A DNA stretch of 64,000 nt from Rothia sp. P100. GTDB taxonomy: Bacteria; Actinomycetota; Actinomycetes; Actinomycetales; Micrococcaceae. The number at the start of each line of letters is the position of its first letter. Position 1 is the stretch's first letter. Of this stretch, positions 12,335 through 22,825 are shown one piece after another. The notes beneath the pieces were generated by a model. It had not been told where the DNA came from and did not search any database. It was given only the letters and a program-made list of their open reading frames with translations. The stretch covers positions 310,001 to 374,000 of the forward strand of contig NZ_JAMAYG010000002.1 of assembly GCF_023712425.1 (NCBI RefSeq). Direction: 5' to 3'. Position numbers and translations under genes: made by a program.

Positions 12335-13310
12335 CAAAAACCTCCGTGTAATCAGCAGATTCTTCAGGTGTCTGTTGGTCATCGTGTTCAATGACCATTC
12401 TTTCGTTGTAGACACAGCTGCGTAGTACCTCACCATAGACCTCATCGGGGTCCAGGCGCCGCAGCTCCTCAGCTAGGCAGTCCGCGAGGGAGCGGACCGG
12501 CAAAGAGATCTGCTGGTCAGGAGAGTCAGGGGAAGAGATGGTGGCAATTTTCTTGCCCGGTCGGTGAATGGTCACCGTCCCATCTTCTCGCTCCAGCTCG
12601 ACCCGGAAGAGCCCGCGGTCAACAGCTGTAGTCTTCAGGTGAACGTCCGCATCGAGGCGGCTACCTAACCAGCCTCCCAGCAGCACCACTGACGGTGATT
12701 TAGCTGAACCCCAGACGGTCACCTTTTTGACCGGTGATGGCTGCAACTGATCGAAAACAGCGGCAATCTGAATGCGCCAGAGCGTCAGTCTAATCCATGC
12801 CAAGTCAGTATCACCATCGGCATAACAACTTGAAAGCGCTTCAAGCGTGCTCTCAGGGTCATAGGACCGGGCAGAGTCGGTAATGCGACGCTGAGCAATA
12901 CGGCCAATGGAATGTTCAGCGGGGTTCTGTGGGACTGAGTGGGGCCACCAGACCACGATGGGAGAGTCAGGTAGGAGCAAGCCCGAAATCAACGATTCGG
13001 TAGGTATAGATGCGCTCCCGTAACCTCTCAGAATAACAAGTTCAGCGGCACCGGCGTCGCCACCCAAGTAAAGGCGGGCATCGAGGCGGTCCTCATGATC
13101 TTCTCCGTAACCCACGTGCACAATAATACGGCTGGGGTGTTCGTAGGAAGCCTTGAGAGCGGCTTCAACTGCTAGTTTAGAATGGCCCTTATCGGCAAGG
13201 ATGACCAGAGTGAGCACACGGCTGGTAGTGGTTGCTCCTTCCTCATTACGGAGGTCAGAGAGTTCCTTGGCAATTTGGCCAACTGTGGTGTCTTTAATGT
13301 TCTTGATCAC
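12327..13310 (-). CDS. opcA: Glucose-6-phosphate dehydrogenase assembly protein OpcA
   Basis: OpcA is needed for full activity of glucose-6-phosphate dehydrogenase in cyanobacteria and actinobacteria. The 327 residues match the actinobacterial type, with SPIVVWWPHSVPQNP in the middle. The GTG start overlaps the zwf stop (GTGA), so the pair is coupled. Pgl overlaps its 3' end. Assignment rests on these motifs and on the zwf-opcA-pgl order. Confidence 0.95.
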   Translation of the reverse strand: MIKNIKDTTVGQIAKELSDLRNEEGATTTSRVLTLVILADKGHSKLAVEAALKASYEHPSRIIVHVGYGEDHEDRLDARLYLGGDAGAAELVILRGYGSASIPTESLISGLLLPDSPIVVWWPHSVPQNPAEHSIGRIAQRRITDSARSYDPESTLEALSSCYADGDTDLAWIRLTLWRIQIAAVFDQLQPSPVKKVTVWGSAKSPSVVLLGGWLGSRLDADVHLKTTAVDRGLFRVELEREDGTVTIHRPGKKIATISSPDSPDQQISLPVRSLADCLAEELRRLDPDEVYGEVLRSCVYNERMVIEHDDQQTPEESADYTEVFDA

Positions 13311-14842
13311 GGGCGTCTCCAGGCGCGGTTGTCACGTTTGAGCATTTCGTGGGCTGAGGTGGGGCCCCAGGAACCTGGAGCGTAGCCTTCGGGCTTAATC
13401 TTGTGTTCTGCCCAGTATTCCTCGAAGGGGTCTAAAATCTTCCAGGACAGCTCTACTTCTTCGTGGCGGGGGAAGAGCGGCGGCTCGCCTAGTAGGACGT
13501 CCAAGATGAGGCGCTCGTAGGCTTCAGGGGACTCCTCGGTGAAGGAATGGCTGTAGCCAAAGTCCATATTGACATCGCGAATACCCATCTGAGTGCCGGG
13601 CACCTTGGATGAGAAGCGCAGGGTCATACCTTCATCGGGCTGAACCCTAATGACGATGGCGTTCTGCCCTGAATCATCAGAGGCACCGCCAAAGAGCAGG
13701 TTGGGTGACTTCTTGAAAACTACCGCGATTTCGGTCACGCGGCGCCCCAGGCGCTTACCGGCGCGTAGGTAGAAGGGCACACCGTTCCAACGGCGGGTTT
13801 TAATATTGAGCTTGAGAGCAGCAAAAGTTTCGGTACGGGAATCTGCGGGGATATCGTTCTCTTCGAAGAAGCTGTTAACTTCTTCGCCGCCCTGGTTACC
13901 CCCTTCATACTGACCGATGGCGAAGGCACTGGCTATATCATCTGGCACTTCGACTGCTTCAAGTACTTTAGCTTTCTCAGCGCGCAGGTGCTCAGCGTTG
14001 AAGCTAATGGGCTCTTCCATCGCGGTGAGAGCCAATAACTGGAGTAAGTGGTTCTGAATGATATCGCGTGCTGCGCCAACACCGTCGTAGTATCCGGCTC
14101 GGGTACCGATACCGATATCCTCGGCCATGGTGATTTGAACGTGGTCCACGTTGTTGGCATTCCAGACCGGTTCGAACATTTGATTAGCAAAGCGCATGGC
14201 AAGAATGTTCTGCACGGTTTCTTTGCCCAAGTAGTGATCGATTCGGAAGACTGAATCGGCAGGAAAGACACGCTCCACAATCGCATTCAGCTCACGGGCA
14301 GATTCCAAGTTATGGCCGAAGGGTTTCTCAATGACAACACGGCGCCAGCCTTCGTGCTGGTTGTGGTTGGCTAAATCGTGGTCGGCAAGTTTCTGCAGAA
14401 CCTGGTCAAAATCCTTAGGGGGGATAGAGAGGTAGAAGGCATGGTTACCTCGGGTGCCTCGTGTTTCATCGAGCTCGCTCAGGGTCTCCTTGAGCTTCTC
14501 GAATGACTCATTGGAGTCAAAAGTTCCGGTAACAAAGCGGATCCCTGCGGAAAACTGGGTCCAGACGTCCTCACGGAAGGGGGTGCGGGCGTGAGCTTCG
14601 ACGTGCGTCCGTACCTCTGCGCGGAAATCGTCATGGCTCCATTCGCGCCGACCGAAGCCCACCAGACCAAAGCTGGGCGGTAGGAGCCCACGGTTAACCA
14701 GGTCATAGACAGCTGGTAGGAGCTTCTTGCGTGCCAAATCACCGGTGACGCCGAAGAAGACCAGAGAGCTGGGGCCTGCAATGCGGGTAAGCCTGCGATC
14801 ACGTGGATCGCGTAGCGGGTTTGATTCGAAGGTTTGTGACAC
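13307..14842 (-). CDS. zwf: Glucose-6-phosphate 1-dehydrogenase
   Basis: Oxidises glucose 6-phosphate, making NADPH. The 511-residue protein has the nucleotide-binding FGVTGDLARKKL near residue 30 and the active-site block RIDHYLGKE near residue 200 with the catalytic His. Length and motifs are normal. It lies between tal and opcA in a minus-strand pentose phosphate block. ATG start with AAAGGATT upstream. Confidence 0.98.
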   Translation of the reverse strand: MSQTFESNPLRDPRDRRLTRIAGPSSLVFFGVTGDLARKKLLPAVYDLVNRGLLPPSFGLVGFGRREWSHDDFRAEVRTHVEAHARTPFREDVWTQFSAGIRFVTGTFDSNESFEKLKETLSELDETRGTRGNHAFYLSIPPKDFDQVLQKLADHDLANHNQHEGWRRVVIEKPFGHNLESARELNAIVERVFPADSVFRIDHYLGKETVQNILAMRFANQMFEPVWNANNVDHVQITMAEDIGIGTRAGYYDGVGAARDIIQNHLLQLLALTAMEEPISFNAEHLRAEKAKVLEAVEVPDDIASAFAIGQYEGGNQGGEEVNSFFEENDIPADSRTETFAALKLNIKTRRWNGVPFYLRAGKRLGRRVTEIAVVFKKSPNLLFGGASDDSGQNAIVIRVQPDEGMTLRFSSKVPGTQMGIRDVNMDFGYSHSFTEESPEAYERLILDVLLGEPPLFPRHEEVELSWKILDPFEEYWAEHKIKPEGYAPGSWGPTSAHEMLKRDNRAWRRP

Positions 14843-14875
14843 CGTCGTGAATCCTTTGGGTTGTTATTGATGAAG

Positions 14876-14906
14876 GCGGCGGCAGGGGGGGGACCTACCG
14901 CCGCCA
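14876..14906 (-). promoter_or_regulatory. GC-rich hairpin between tal and zwf
   Basis: GGCGGCGG (14876-14883) pairs with CCGCCGCC (14899-14906) around a run of eight identical bases. It lacks a T tract on the minus strand, so it may tune read-through from tal to zwf rather than stop it. Confidence 0.4.
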
Positions 14907-14937
14907 CAGGCCACCAGGGTATGTGACCATTTTGCCG

Positions 14938-16038
14938 TTAGTTCTTGAGAGCACCTTCAACGGTTGCCAGAAGCTCCCGCCAAGAAACCTCGAACTTTTC
15001 TACACCTTCAGCTTCTAGCTTCTCTACAACGTCGTTGTAAGAGACGCCTAGGGCTTCAAGCGCGTTGAGAATCTCATTGGATTCTTCGTAGGTGCCTTTG
15101 ATGGCATCGCCGGTGATTTCTGCATGGTCGAAGGTCGCATTGAGGGTCGCTTCGGGCATAGTGTTGACGGTACCGGGGGCAGCGATTTCGGTGACGTAGA
15201 GGGTGTCAGGGTAAGCGGGGTTCTTGACGCCGGTTGATGCCCAGAGGGGACGCTGGCGGTTGGCGCCAGCAGCTTCAAGGCGGGCCCAGCGCTCAGATTC
15301 GAAAGCCTGCTCGTAGACCTCAAAGGCCAGTCGGGCGTTGGCTACGCCGGCTTTACCCTTGAGTGCCAGCGCTTCCTCGGTGCCGATGGCATCCAGACGG
15401 CTGTCAATTTCAGCGTCTACACGGGAGACGAAGAAAGAAGCTACGGAGTGAATCTTTGAAAGGTCCTTGCCCTTAGCCAGCGCTTCTTCAAGACCGAGCA
15501 TGTAGGCGTTGATGACGGCGCGGTAGCGCTCCAGCGAGAAGATGAGGGTGACGTTGACGGAAATACCCTCAGCCAGAGCCTGAGCGATTGGCTTAAGGCC
15601 CTCAAGGGTGGCGGGAATCTTAATCATGACGTTTTCGCGGTCAACGATTGAGTAGAGCTCCTTAGCCTGAGCAAGGGTCTCTTCAGCATTGCGGGCTAGT
15701 AGAGGGCTGACCTCAATGGAAACGCGGCCGTCAAAGCCCTGGCTAGCGCTGTAGATGGGGGCAAAGACATCGCAGGCGTCTCGGACGTCGTCAATCATGG
15801 CAGCGAAACCTGCGTTTTCAGCGGTTTCACCGGCTGCTGCTAGCTGCTTCATCTGTTCAGCGTAAGCGGCACCGTTGGAGAGTGCGGAAGCAAAGATGCT
15901 GGGGTTGGTGGTGACGCCAACAACATTCTTGGTGTCAATGAGTTCCTGGAGGTTGCCACTGGTGAGGCGCTCACGCGAGAGGTCATCGAGCCAGATGGAA
16001 ACGCCGGCGTCAGAAAGCTTCTGGGTAGGGGTTGTCAT
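14938..16038 (-). CDS. tal: Transaldolase
   Basis: Transfers dihydroxyacetone units in the non-oxidative pentose phosphate pathway. The 366-residue length is typical of the long actinobacterial type. The Schiff-base Lys lies in MIKIPAT (about residue 137) and VTTNPSIF is present near residue 40. The ATG at 16038 follows GAAAGGGA; ten residues upstream to another ATG are unlikely to be translated. Between tkt and zwf. Confidence 0.97.
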   Translation of the reverse strand: MTTPTQKLSDAGVSIWLDDLSRERLTSGNLQELIDTKNVVGVTTNPSIFASALSNGAAYAEQMKQLAAAGETAENAGFAAMIDDVRDACDVFAPIYSASQGFDGRVSIEVSPLLARNAEETLAQAKELYSIVDRENVMIKIPATLEGLKPIAQALAEGISVNVTLIFSLERYRAVINAYMLGLEEALAKGKDLSKIHSVASFFVSRVDAEIDSRLDAIGTEEALALKGKAGVANARLAFEVYEQAFESERWARLEAAGANRQRPLWASTGVKNPAYPDTLYVTEIAAPGTVNTMPEATLNATFDHAEITGDAIKGTYEESNEILNALEALGVSYNDVVEKLEAEGVEKFEVSWRELLATVEGALKN

Positions 16039-16101
16039 TCTTTCCCTTTCAATAGGGCCACCGAACACGGTGCTACGGTGGCAAAAGTTCTGGTGAAGAC
16101 C

Positions 16102-16133
16102 GTGTCTGCTACCGGGCTTCCAGTAGCAGACAC
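16102..16133 (-). terminator. Hairpin between tkt and tal
   Basis: GTGTCTGCTAC (16102-16112) pairs perfectly with GTAGCAGACAC (16123-16133), just after the tkt stop. No strong T tract is present, so partial termination or mRNA stabilisation is likely. Confidence 0.5.
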
Positions 16134-16142
16134 AGCTAGGTT

Positions 16143-18254
16143 TTAGCGGGTAGCTTCGATAGATTCCTGAGCAGCATGAGCTACAGCTTCAGCAGTAATG
16201 CCAAACTGCTGGTAAAGCTCTTCAGCTGATGCAGAAGCGCCGTAGTGTTCTAGTGAAACAGCCCGGCCGGCATCACCCAGCAGATCGTTCCAGGTCATGC
16301 GTAGACCGGCTTCTACGGTAACGCGTGCCTTGATAGCTGAAGGGATCACGGATTCACGGTATTCAGCGCTTTCAGCGGCAAACCACTCGCGAGAGGGCAT
16401 GGATACCACGCGAGCAGCGATACCCTGCTCAGCCAGCTTGGCGCGGCCATCCAATGCAATTTCTACCTCTGAGCCGGTGGCGATGATGATGACATCGGGA
16501 GTGCCTTCGGTGTCAGCCAGCACGTAACCGCCGCGGGCGGCGCCCTCGGCTGACGCGAATTTCTCGCCGTCTGCATCGGGGTGCAGATCCTCACGCGCAA
16601 TGGTGGTTAGGTTCTGGCGTGAGAGCACCAGGCCGGCGGGGTGATCCTTGATTTCCAGAATCTTGCGCCAGGCAACAGCGGTTTCGTTGGCGTCAGCAGG
16701 TCGCACGACGTCCAGGCCGGGGATAGCGCGCATAGCGGTGAGGTGCTCTACAGGCTGGTGGGTGGGGCCGTCTTCGCCCAGACCGATGGAGTCATGGGTC
16801 CAGACAAAGATGTTGGGCACCCCCATAAGCGCTGCCAGGCGGACGGCGGGGCGCTGGTAGTCGGTGAAGACAAAGAAGGTGCCTGAGAAGGGGCGGGTGG
16901 GGGATGAGAGCGCGATGCCGTTGGTAATGGCTGCTGCTGCATGCTCACGGATGCCGAAGTGCAGTACACGACCGTAGGGGTGAGCCGTCCAGGTCTTGGT
17001 GGTACGTGATTCGGGGTTGAAGGACTTCTCGGTATCGATGGTGGTGTTATTTGAACCGGCCAGGTCAGCTGAGCCGCCCCAGAGCTCGGGGAAAGTCGAT
17101 GCAATCGCATTGATGACCTTACCGGAGGCCGCACGGGTAGCAAGGGAAGTGCCAGCTTCGAAGGTGGGGAAGGCATCTGCATAGTTTTCGGGGAGTTCAC
17201 CAGCTTCAAGGCGGTCAAAGAGCTGGGCTGCGTCAGGGTTAGCAGCTCGCCAGGTCTTCAGTGAAGCTTCCCATTTTTTACGCTCTGCTGCCCCGCGTTC
17301 AACCAGAGCGCGGGTGTGTTCAAGAACTTCAGGTTCAACTACAAAGTGAGCTTCGGGATCGAAGCCCAGAATTTCCTTGGTGGCTGCAACTTCATCGGCA
17401 CCCAGCTTGGAGCCGTGAATGCCACCGGTGTTTTGCTTGGTGGGGGCGGGGTAGCCAATGATGGTGCGCAGCTCAATGAAAGAGGGTTTATCGGTGACCT
17501 TGGTGGCGGCAACGATAGCGTCGTAGAGAGCCTCAAGGTCTTCCTTGTACTCACCGCTGACGGTCCAGTCCACCTTGGTGACATCCCAGCCGTAAGCTTC
17601 GTAGCGGGCTGCGACGTCCTCGGTGAAGGCAACATCGGTGTTGTCTTCAATCGAGATATGGTTACGGTCAAAAATGACAACCAGGTTGCCCAACTGCTGG
17701 TGCCCTGCGAGGGCAGAGGCTTCAGCGGTCACGCCCTCCTGAATGTCACCTTCAGAAGCAATGGCAAAGATGGTGTGGTCAAAGGGAGAAGTGCCAGCAG
17801 GTGCCTGGGGGTCAAACAGACCGCGCATGCGACGCTGGGCGTAAGCAAAACCGACTGCGGACGCTAGGCCCTGGCCGAGAGGTCCAGTGGTGATTTCAAC
17901 GCCCTTAGTGTGGCCGTACTCGGGATGCCCTGCGGTCAAAGCGCGTGCGGTGCGAAGACTCTTGAGGTCCTCAAGCTCCAGGCCGAAACCGCCCAAGAAA
18001 AGCTGGTTGTAGAGCGTTAAAGATGTATGTCCAGGTGAGAGGATAAAGCGGTCACGGCCGGCCCAGCGATCATCGGTGGGATCGTGGCGCATGATTTTCT
18101 GGAAGAGCATGTAGGCCACAGGTGCTAGGCTCATAGCAGTGCCGGGGTGGCCCGAGCCAACCTTCTCGACGGCATCGGCTGCTAGTACGCGCGCAGTATC
18201 AACTGCCCGCTGATCTTTTTCGGTCCACTCAAGCTTCTGATTAAGGTTGGGCAC
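16143..18254 (-). CDS. tkt: Transketolase
   Basis: Thiamine diphosphate enzyme of the non-oxidative pentose phosphate pathway. About 703 residues, with the substrate-binding [13 protein letters not shown] near the N terminus, the ThDP/metal block [13 protein letters not shown]...[12 protein letters not shown] and the C-terminal transketolase domains ([14 protein letters not shown]). The GTG at 18254 is preferred because AGAGAGGA lies just upstream; an ATG at 18278 adds eight residues and is an alternative. First gene of the minus-strand block. Confidence 0.97.
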   Translation of the reverse strand: MPNLNQKLEWTEKDQRAVDTARVLAADAVEKVGSGHPGTAMSLAPVAYMLFQKIMRHDPTDDRWAGRDRFILSPGHTSLTLYNQLFLGGFGLELEDLKSLRTARALTAGHPEYGHTKGVEITTGPLGQGLASAVGFAYAQRRMRGLFDPQAPAGTSPFDHTIFAIASEGDIQEGVTAEASALAGHQQLGNLVVIFDRNHISIEDNTDVAFTEDVAARYEAYGWDVTKVDWTVSGEYKEDLEALYDAIVAATKVTDKPSFIELRTIIGYPAPTKQNTGGIHGSKLGADEVAATKEILGFDPEAHFVVEPEVLEHTRALVERGAAERKKWEASLKTWRAANPDAAQLFDRLEAGELPENYADAFPTFEAGTSLATRAASGKVINAIASTFPELWGGSADLAGSNNTTIDTEKSFNPESRTTKTWTAHPYGRVLHFGIREHAAAAITNGIALSSPTRPFSGTFFVFTDYQRPAVRLAALMGVPNIFVWTHDSIGLGEDGPTHQPVEHLTAMRAIPGLDVVRPADANETAVAWRKILEIKDHPAGLVLSRQNLTTIAREDLHPDADGEKFASAEGAARGGYVLADTEGTPDVIIIATGSEVEIALDGRAKLAEQGIAARVVSMPSREWFAAESAEYRESVIPSAIKARVTVEAGLRMTWNDLLGDAGRAVSLEHYGASASAEELYQQFGITAEAVAHAAQESIEATR

Positions 18255-18686
18255 GAGTAATCCTCTCTGCTCTGGCATCCTGCCAGAAATATGCGGATAG
18301 TTCTTTGGACACTGAGAACACAGGGAGGCAGAAGTTTGCCGAGGTGAAACCTGTGGAAAGTGACCCAGTTCTTAACAATAGTTCACCATGGCAAGCGGTG
18401 CTCGGTTTTGTCTGATAGCTGAGAGATATGGGTAATGAGAAGAATCGGTATTAGGTCTCAAAGGTAAGTCGTTATACGATATAAGTTGACCGAAAGTCCC
18501 CTTGTGCGCCCAATTATTGCACTGGCAAAGGGTGAGCGTGATGACCGCCACACTTGTAATCTCACCGGTTGATACGGGAAATTCTTGCTCAGCATTTCAA
18601 CCAGTCAGCCAACGCTCCACAACTCTTGTCACAGCATCATTTAGCGCCTGGGGTACCGCACACCATCTGTAAGGGAACCTGCATAC
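18255..18686. other. Divergent intergenic region tkt / ctaB
   Basis: 432 bases without a supported gene, between divergent tkt (-) and ctaB (+), so both promoters must lie here. GTTATA at 18471-18476 reads as TATAAC on the minus strand and could be a -10 for tkt with a long leader. No -35, operator or RNA element could be assigned with confidence. Confidence 0.5.
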
Positions 18687-19679
18687 GTGAAGGGCCATGG
18701 CATGAAGAGCGTGATTGATCGCCAAGAACATCGCGGGCTGTTGCCTGAATCGACGGGAGCTGCAGGCAAAATTTCCCTGCGACGTAAAATCAGGGCTTAT
18801 ATCCATCTGACGAAACCTCAAATTATTGAGCTTCTGCTAGTGACGACTGCGCCCACCATGATTTTTGCTGCCGGTGGGTTCCCCAACTTCTGGCTGGTGC
18901 TCAACACCATGATTGGTGGTTCGCTCGCAGCTGGCGCTTCGTGTGCCTTTAACTGCTACATCGACCGCGAAGCTGACCGCAAAATGAAGCGCACCGAGAA
19001 GCGCCCCTTGGTGACCGGTGAACTGACGGACCGCGAGGCCCTTGTCTTTTCGTGGATTCTATCGCTGGTCTCCATCGTTTACCTTTACTTCCTCGTTAAC
19101 CCCCTAGCGGCGGGGCTGGGTGTCGTTGCAATCTTCCTTTATGTTGTCTTCTACTCGCTGTGGCTCAAAAAGCGTACCAAGCAGAACATTGTCTGGGGAG
19201 GCTTGGCTGGGTGTATGCCGGTCTTTATCGCCTGGGCTGCCGTCGAGAACACCATCTCCTGGGCTGCTGTTGTGCTCTTTATGGTGATTTTCCTATGGAC
19301 CCCTCCTCACTACTGGCCGCTGTCGATGAAGTATGCAGAGGACTACCGTGCTGCAGGCATCCCCATGCTGGGTGCTACTGACTCTGCCAAGAGCGTCTCG
19401 GTGCAGGTAGTTCTCTACGGCTGGGCAATGGTGGCCTGCTCTCTGCTTCTCATCCCACTCGGTGGTGCTGGTTGGGTATACACTCTCACTGCTTGTGCAA
19501 GTGGCGCCTGGTTCCTTTATCACTGCCATAAGTTGCACCGCCTTGCTCTTGCCCAGAAGGCAACCAGCCGCACAGCTATGGTGGTTTTCCACGGCTCAAT
19601 TACCTATCTCACCGTTCTGTTCATCGCTCTTGCGGTTGATCCCTTTGTCGGCTCAGCAGTGTTGGCACCCATCTTTTAG
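18687..19679 (+). CDS. ctaB: Protohaem IX farnesyltransferase (haem O synthase)
   Basis: Adds a farnesyl group to haem B for haem-copper oxidases. Membrane protein of the UbiA family with multiple membrane segments. The prenyl-diphosphate binding block [20 protein letters not shown] (about residues 90-110) has the Asp residues and is diagnostic. The GTG at 18687 has AAGGGA upstream; ATG 18702 is an equally plausible start. Divergent from tkt, with ctaA downstream on the other strand. Confidence 0.96.
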   Translation: MKGHGMKSVIDRQEHRGLLPESTGAAGKISLRRKIRAYIHLTKPQIIELLLVTTAPTMIFAAGGFPNFWLVLNTMIGGSLAAGASCAFNCYIDREADRKMKRTEKRPLVTGELTDREALVFSWILSLVSIVYLYFLVNPLAAGLGVVAIFLYVVFYSLWLKKRTKQNIVWGGLAGCMPVFIAWAAVENTISWAAVVLFMVIFLWTPPHYWPLSMKYAEDYRAAGIPMLGATDSAKSVSVQVVLYGWAMVACSLLLIPLGGAGWVYTLTACASGAWFLYHCHKLHRLALAQKATSRTAMVVFHGSITYLTVLFIALAVDPFVGSAVLAPIF

Positions 19680-19691
19680 ATCTTCATATGT

Positions 19692-19734
19692 AAAAAGCCC
19701 TCGGCTTCCTTTGATAGGAAACCGAGGGCTTTTT
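19692..19734. terminator. Bidirectional terminator ctaB / ctaA
   Basis: An 18-19 bp stem (AAAAAGCCCTCGG...CCGAGGGCTTTTT, one mismatch) with T tracts on both sides lies between convergent ctaB and ctaA. Confidence 0.92.
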
Positions 19735-19753
19735 CTGTGCGGGTTTTGCAGCT

Positions 19754-20827
19754 TTAGTGCTGGATACGTTGCAGGGCAAGCTCTCGCTGCTTGGGGTTAG
19801 TGAGGGTGAGCTGCCGTTCGATCAGTGAGCCGGCAGCCAGGGTGAAGATACCTGAACCGAACAGGTGCAGTTCCACCAGCCAAATAGGCAGACCGTTGAA
19901 GTACTGCGTATACCCGACGATTGCCTGGTAGGCCAAGACCACCAGGACGAAGAGCAGGGACCTCAACAAGATTTTAGGTAGAGCATATCGTTTGACGGTT
20001 ACGAAAACAGCAAGGATGCTGGCGCAGTAGATCCACACCGTCATGCCGTGGGTGCGGGTGATCAGAACAGGGTCAAAAGCATGACGGTGGGTGTTGGCAT
20101 CGCCCGCATGGGGGCCGGTGCCGGTGGTGACGGTGCCCATGAAGATGAGGATAAAGACCAGGATGACGCCCAGCCAGCCCAGAGCGCGCAGGAGCGAGGT
20201 ACCTGCCGGCAGGTCAGCTGAGGTAAGCTCCTCTGCCCTGTAGGTGCCACTGAAGTAGCGGTAGACGCGGTTCACATAGATAGCTGCGATAGCGATCATG
20301 AGGGCAGAGAGCATGTAGTGCGCGGTAATCATCCAGGGGTTGAGCTTGAGCCAGACTGATATGCCACCTACAACTGCCTGAAGTGGGATGCCCCAGAGCA
20401 AGAGGAGAGCCAGGTTGTAGAGATCAGAGTAACGGTTTTCATGAGCTCGTAGGCCTGTAAAAAGTGTGCGGATGAAGGCACTGGGCTTCATCCGTTGCGG
20501 AAAGACGATTCGGAGAATTGAGAGGAAGGCAAGGATGGTGACGGCCATCAGTACAAAGGTCAGCAGACGGTTGCCGAATTCAACCAAACCGTGCACGCCC
20601 ATCTCGGGGGTGGTAGTCCATGACCCGTCAGAGGTGCAACGCGGCCAGGCATCGCAGCCCAGCCCAGAGCCGGTGAGGCGCACAATACCACCGGAGACAA
20701 TGAGGAAGATATTTGCAATGGCTACGGCCCAGGCCAATTTTTTGACCCACGAGGTGTAACGATGGGGTACCAGTTTCTCGCCGATAGTAGGGCGGGTGTC
20801 GGGTTCTACCCCGGTGGTGTTAGTCAT
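19754..20827 (-). CDS. ctaA: Haem A synthase
   Basis: Oxidises haem O to haem A for cytochrome aa3. COX15/CtaA-family membrane protein of 357 residues with about eight membrane segments. The N-terminal TGSGLGCDAWPRC block with its cysteine pair and histidines in the membrane segments (e.g. TAHYMLSA, THGMTVW) are seen. An ABC exporter lies upstream on the same strand. ctaB is on the other side of the shared terminator. Confidence 0.95.
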   Translation of the reverse strand: MTNTTGVEPDTRPTIGEKLVPHRYTSWVKKLAWAVAIANIFLIVSGGIVRLTGSGLGCDAWPRCTSDGSWTTTPEMGVHGLVEFGNRLLTFVLMAVTILAFLSILRIVFPQRMKPSAFIRTLFTGLRAHENRYSDLYNLALLLLWGIPLQAVVGGISVWLKLNPWMITAHYMLSALMIAIAAIYVNRVYRYFSGTYRAEELTSADLPAGTSLLRALGWLGVILVFILIFMGTVTTGTGPHAGDANTHRHAFDPVLITRTHGMTVWIYCASILAVFVTVKRYALPKILLRSLLFVLVVLAYQAIVGYTQYFNGLPIWLVELHLFGSGIFTLAAGSLIERQLTLTNPKQRELALQRIQH

Positions 20828-20849
20828 GAACGTGCGACCTTCACAGTTG

Positions 20850-21623
20850 TTAGGCGGACCATTTGAAGAAGCGAACGCACAGAGCGCTAAAGACTAGCGC
20901 GCTGAGCAGAAGAATGAGGTGGGGGATGAGAAAAAAATCTTGGTAAATGTAGTCCCCGCGGAGGGCGTTACCCAGAGCGGCTGATGGCAGTGCATCTACG
21001 AGCGGTGCAATGGCGGCAGGATATCGGTCGGTCGGCAGGAGGATGCCACCGAGTGCCGCCAGAAGAACCCATGCCATATTGACGATGGCCAGGGTGGCTT
21101 CAGCCCTTACTGTTCCGGCAATGAACAGCCCCAATGAGGTGAAGCAGGCTGCCCCTAACAAAAGCGTAGGTAAAGAGAGCAGGACTCCGGGCACAGTGGC
21201 TGTCCACCCCAAAAGCTGGCCCAGTGCTCCAATCACAAAATACTGAAGCGCCAGCATGGTCAACACCGCACAAACTTTGCCGAGAATCAGGCCGCTTTTG
21301 CCGAGGGGGGTGGTAGAGATGAACCGGAGGACGCCATAGCGCCGGTCAAAACCGGTGGCGATCCCCTGACCTGATAGGGCAGTTGAGAGGACGCACAAAG
21401 CGAGGACGCCGGGGACGGCTACGTCAATGCGGGAGATACCGTAACGCTCTGCCCAGGGGTCCAGGAAAGCAGTGTAATTGAGCGCCAAGAGGCCCATGAT
21501 AGGGAAGGCGAGGTTGACCATGAGCTGCTCGCCGTTTTTGAGCATGGCGAGGGTCTCGTAGAGGCCTTGAGCCAGCACGCGGGTGACGGGTGAGGCGGCA
21601 TTGTGAGTTCGGGTCTGTGTCAT
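20850..21623 (-). CDS. ABC-2 type transporter permease
   Basis: A 257-residue integral membrane protein with about six hydrophobic segments, matching ABC-2 (DrrB-like) permeases, including TTPLGKSGLILGKV in the cytoplasmic loop. The start overlaps the stop of the ATPase gene upstream by 4 bases, so the two form one exporter. The substrate is unknown. The position between ctaA and sufR is common in Micrococcaceae, which hints at a housekeeping role, but that is inference. Confidence 0.85.
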   Translation of the reverse strand: MTQTRTHNAASPVTRVLAQGLYETLAMLKNGEQLMVNLAFPIMGLLALNYTAFLDPWAERYGISRIDVAVPGVLALCVLSTALSGQGIATGFDRRYGVLRFISTTPLGKSGLILGKVCAVLTMLALQYFVIGALGQLLGWTATVPGVLLSLPTLLLGAACFTSLGLFIAGTVRAEATLAIVNMAWVLLAALGGILLPTDRYPAAIAPLVDALPSAALGNALRGDYIYQDFFLIPHLILLLSALVFSALCVRFFKWSA

Positions 21624-22645
21624 CGGATCTCGTTACCGGATAGTTCGAGGAAGATATCTTCAAGGGTGCGCGGTGCCAGCGTGAATTCAGTGGGGATTGC
21701 CCCGAGTTTCTGCCAGTAGTTGGTGAGAGCCACCAAATGGTGAGGCTTGATATCCCCGCTGATCTCGTAGCGGCCCGCTGCTTTTTCAAGCAGGACCAGG
21801 CCATCACTTTGGGCCTGGGGGAGGAAGTCCACCAACTGAAGACCTGTTCCACCGGTAAAGGTTAGGGTTTGTTGATTCTTCCCGCCGGCGGCAAGCACCT
21901 CTGCCATGCTCCCTGACAGAACCACCGTGCCTCGCTTAATCATAAAAACCCGGTCCGCAATTCTTTGGGCATCATCGAGCAGGTGGGTGGTAAGTACAAT
22001 CGCAACCCCTGCGTCCCGTAGCTCACTGATGATATCAAAAACGACGGAACGCGACTGAGGATCAAGCCCCGCGGTGGGCTCATCGAGAAAAAGAAGTTCT
22101 GGTTGACCGATGATGGCAGCAGCAAGTGCTACTCGCTGTTTCTGGCCGCCTGAAAGCCGGCGTACCGTAGTTCCGTTGAAGGTGTCAATGCCCAGTCTCT
22201 TTACGAGGGCATCGAGATCAAGAGGCTGGGCGTACATGCGAGCGATGTGGCGCAGTAAGGGTACGGGGCGCATGTGCTGAGGTAGGCCGCCGTCCTGCAA
22301 CATAATCCCAACGCGTGAGCGTAGTTCTGGCGACGCACCCCAAGGTGAGCTGCCGAGAAGTTCTACACTGCCACCATCGGGTTTGAGTAGACCCTGGGCG
22401 CAGGCTAGGGTGGTGGTTTTCCCAGCACCGTTGGCCCCCAGTAGAACAGTGACTTCGCCGCGGTTAATGGTGAGATTTACTCCGTCAACGGCTCTGTGCA
22501 AGCCATCTTCAGTAAGACGGTGCGGGTTTTTAGCGGCAAATTCTTTGGAGGGCTTGAACTCCTTCACCAGAGAATTAATCAGCAAGGCAGGGCCGGGCGC
22601 ACTGGCGCGCGCAGAATTCTGATGAGATAGTACCGGGATAGTCAC
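21620..22645 (-). CDS. ABC transporter ATP-binding protein (ABC-2 exporter)
   Basis: ATPase partner of the permease at 20850. The 341-residue product has Walker A LGANGAGKTTT, the signature RLSGGQKQRVALA and Walker B LLFLDEPTAGLDP, followed by a C-terminal extension of about 90 residues as in DrrA-like exporter ATPases. It is divergent from sufR, with 180 bases between. The substrate cannot be predicted. Confidence 0.93.
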   Translation of the reverse strand: MTIPVLSHQNSARASAPGPALLINSLVKEFKPSKEFAAKNPHRLTEDGLHRAVDGVNLTINRGEVTVLLGANGAGKTTTLACAQGLLKPDGGSVELLGSSPWGASPELRSRVGIMLQDGGLPQHMRPVPLLRHIARMYAQPLDLDALVKRLGIDTFNGTTVRRLSGGQKQRVALAAAIIGQPELLFLDEPTAGLDPQSRSVVFDIISELRDAGVAIVLTTHLLDDAQRIADRVFMIKRGTVVLSGSMAEVLAAGGKNQQTLTFTGGTGLQLVDFLPQAQSDGLVLLEKAAGRYEISGDIKPHHLVALTNYWQKLGAIPTEFTLAPRTLEDIFLELSGNEIR

Positions 22646-22774
22646 CAGACCATTCTAGTCTTTTCTGCTCGTCCTTGCTGTCAGATGACGGAGGGAAGGG
22701 GTATAGGTTTTAAACCCTCTTTCTCCAGGATAATTATGAGTAATTCATAAAATGTGACTGGAAAGACCTTAGAA

Positions 22775-22793
22775 ATAGGTTCGCCTAACTAGA
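22775..22793. promoter_or_regulatory. Possible DtxR/IdeR-type iron box upstream of sufR
   Basis: The 19 bases match 13 positions of the actinobacterial DtxR/IdeR consensus (core AGGTTCGCCTAAC). The site sits about 33 bases before the sufR start, as expected for iron control of an Fe-S operon. The match was judged by eye only. Confidence 0.35.
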
Positions 22794-22825
22794 CCGCACA
22801 GGGGGAATTAGGACATACTTTACTT

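Noticed and set aside
17316-17867. Long open frame antisense to tkt
   Set aside because: It lies wholly opposite a clear transketolase gene, has no ribosome site and no recognisable product; a codon-bias shadow.
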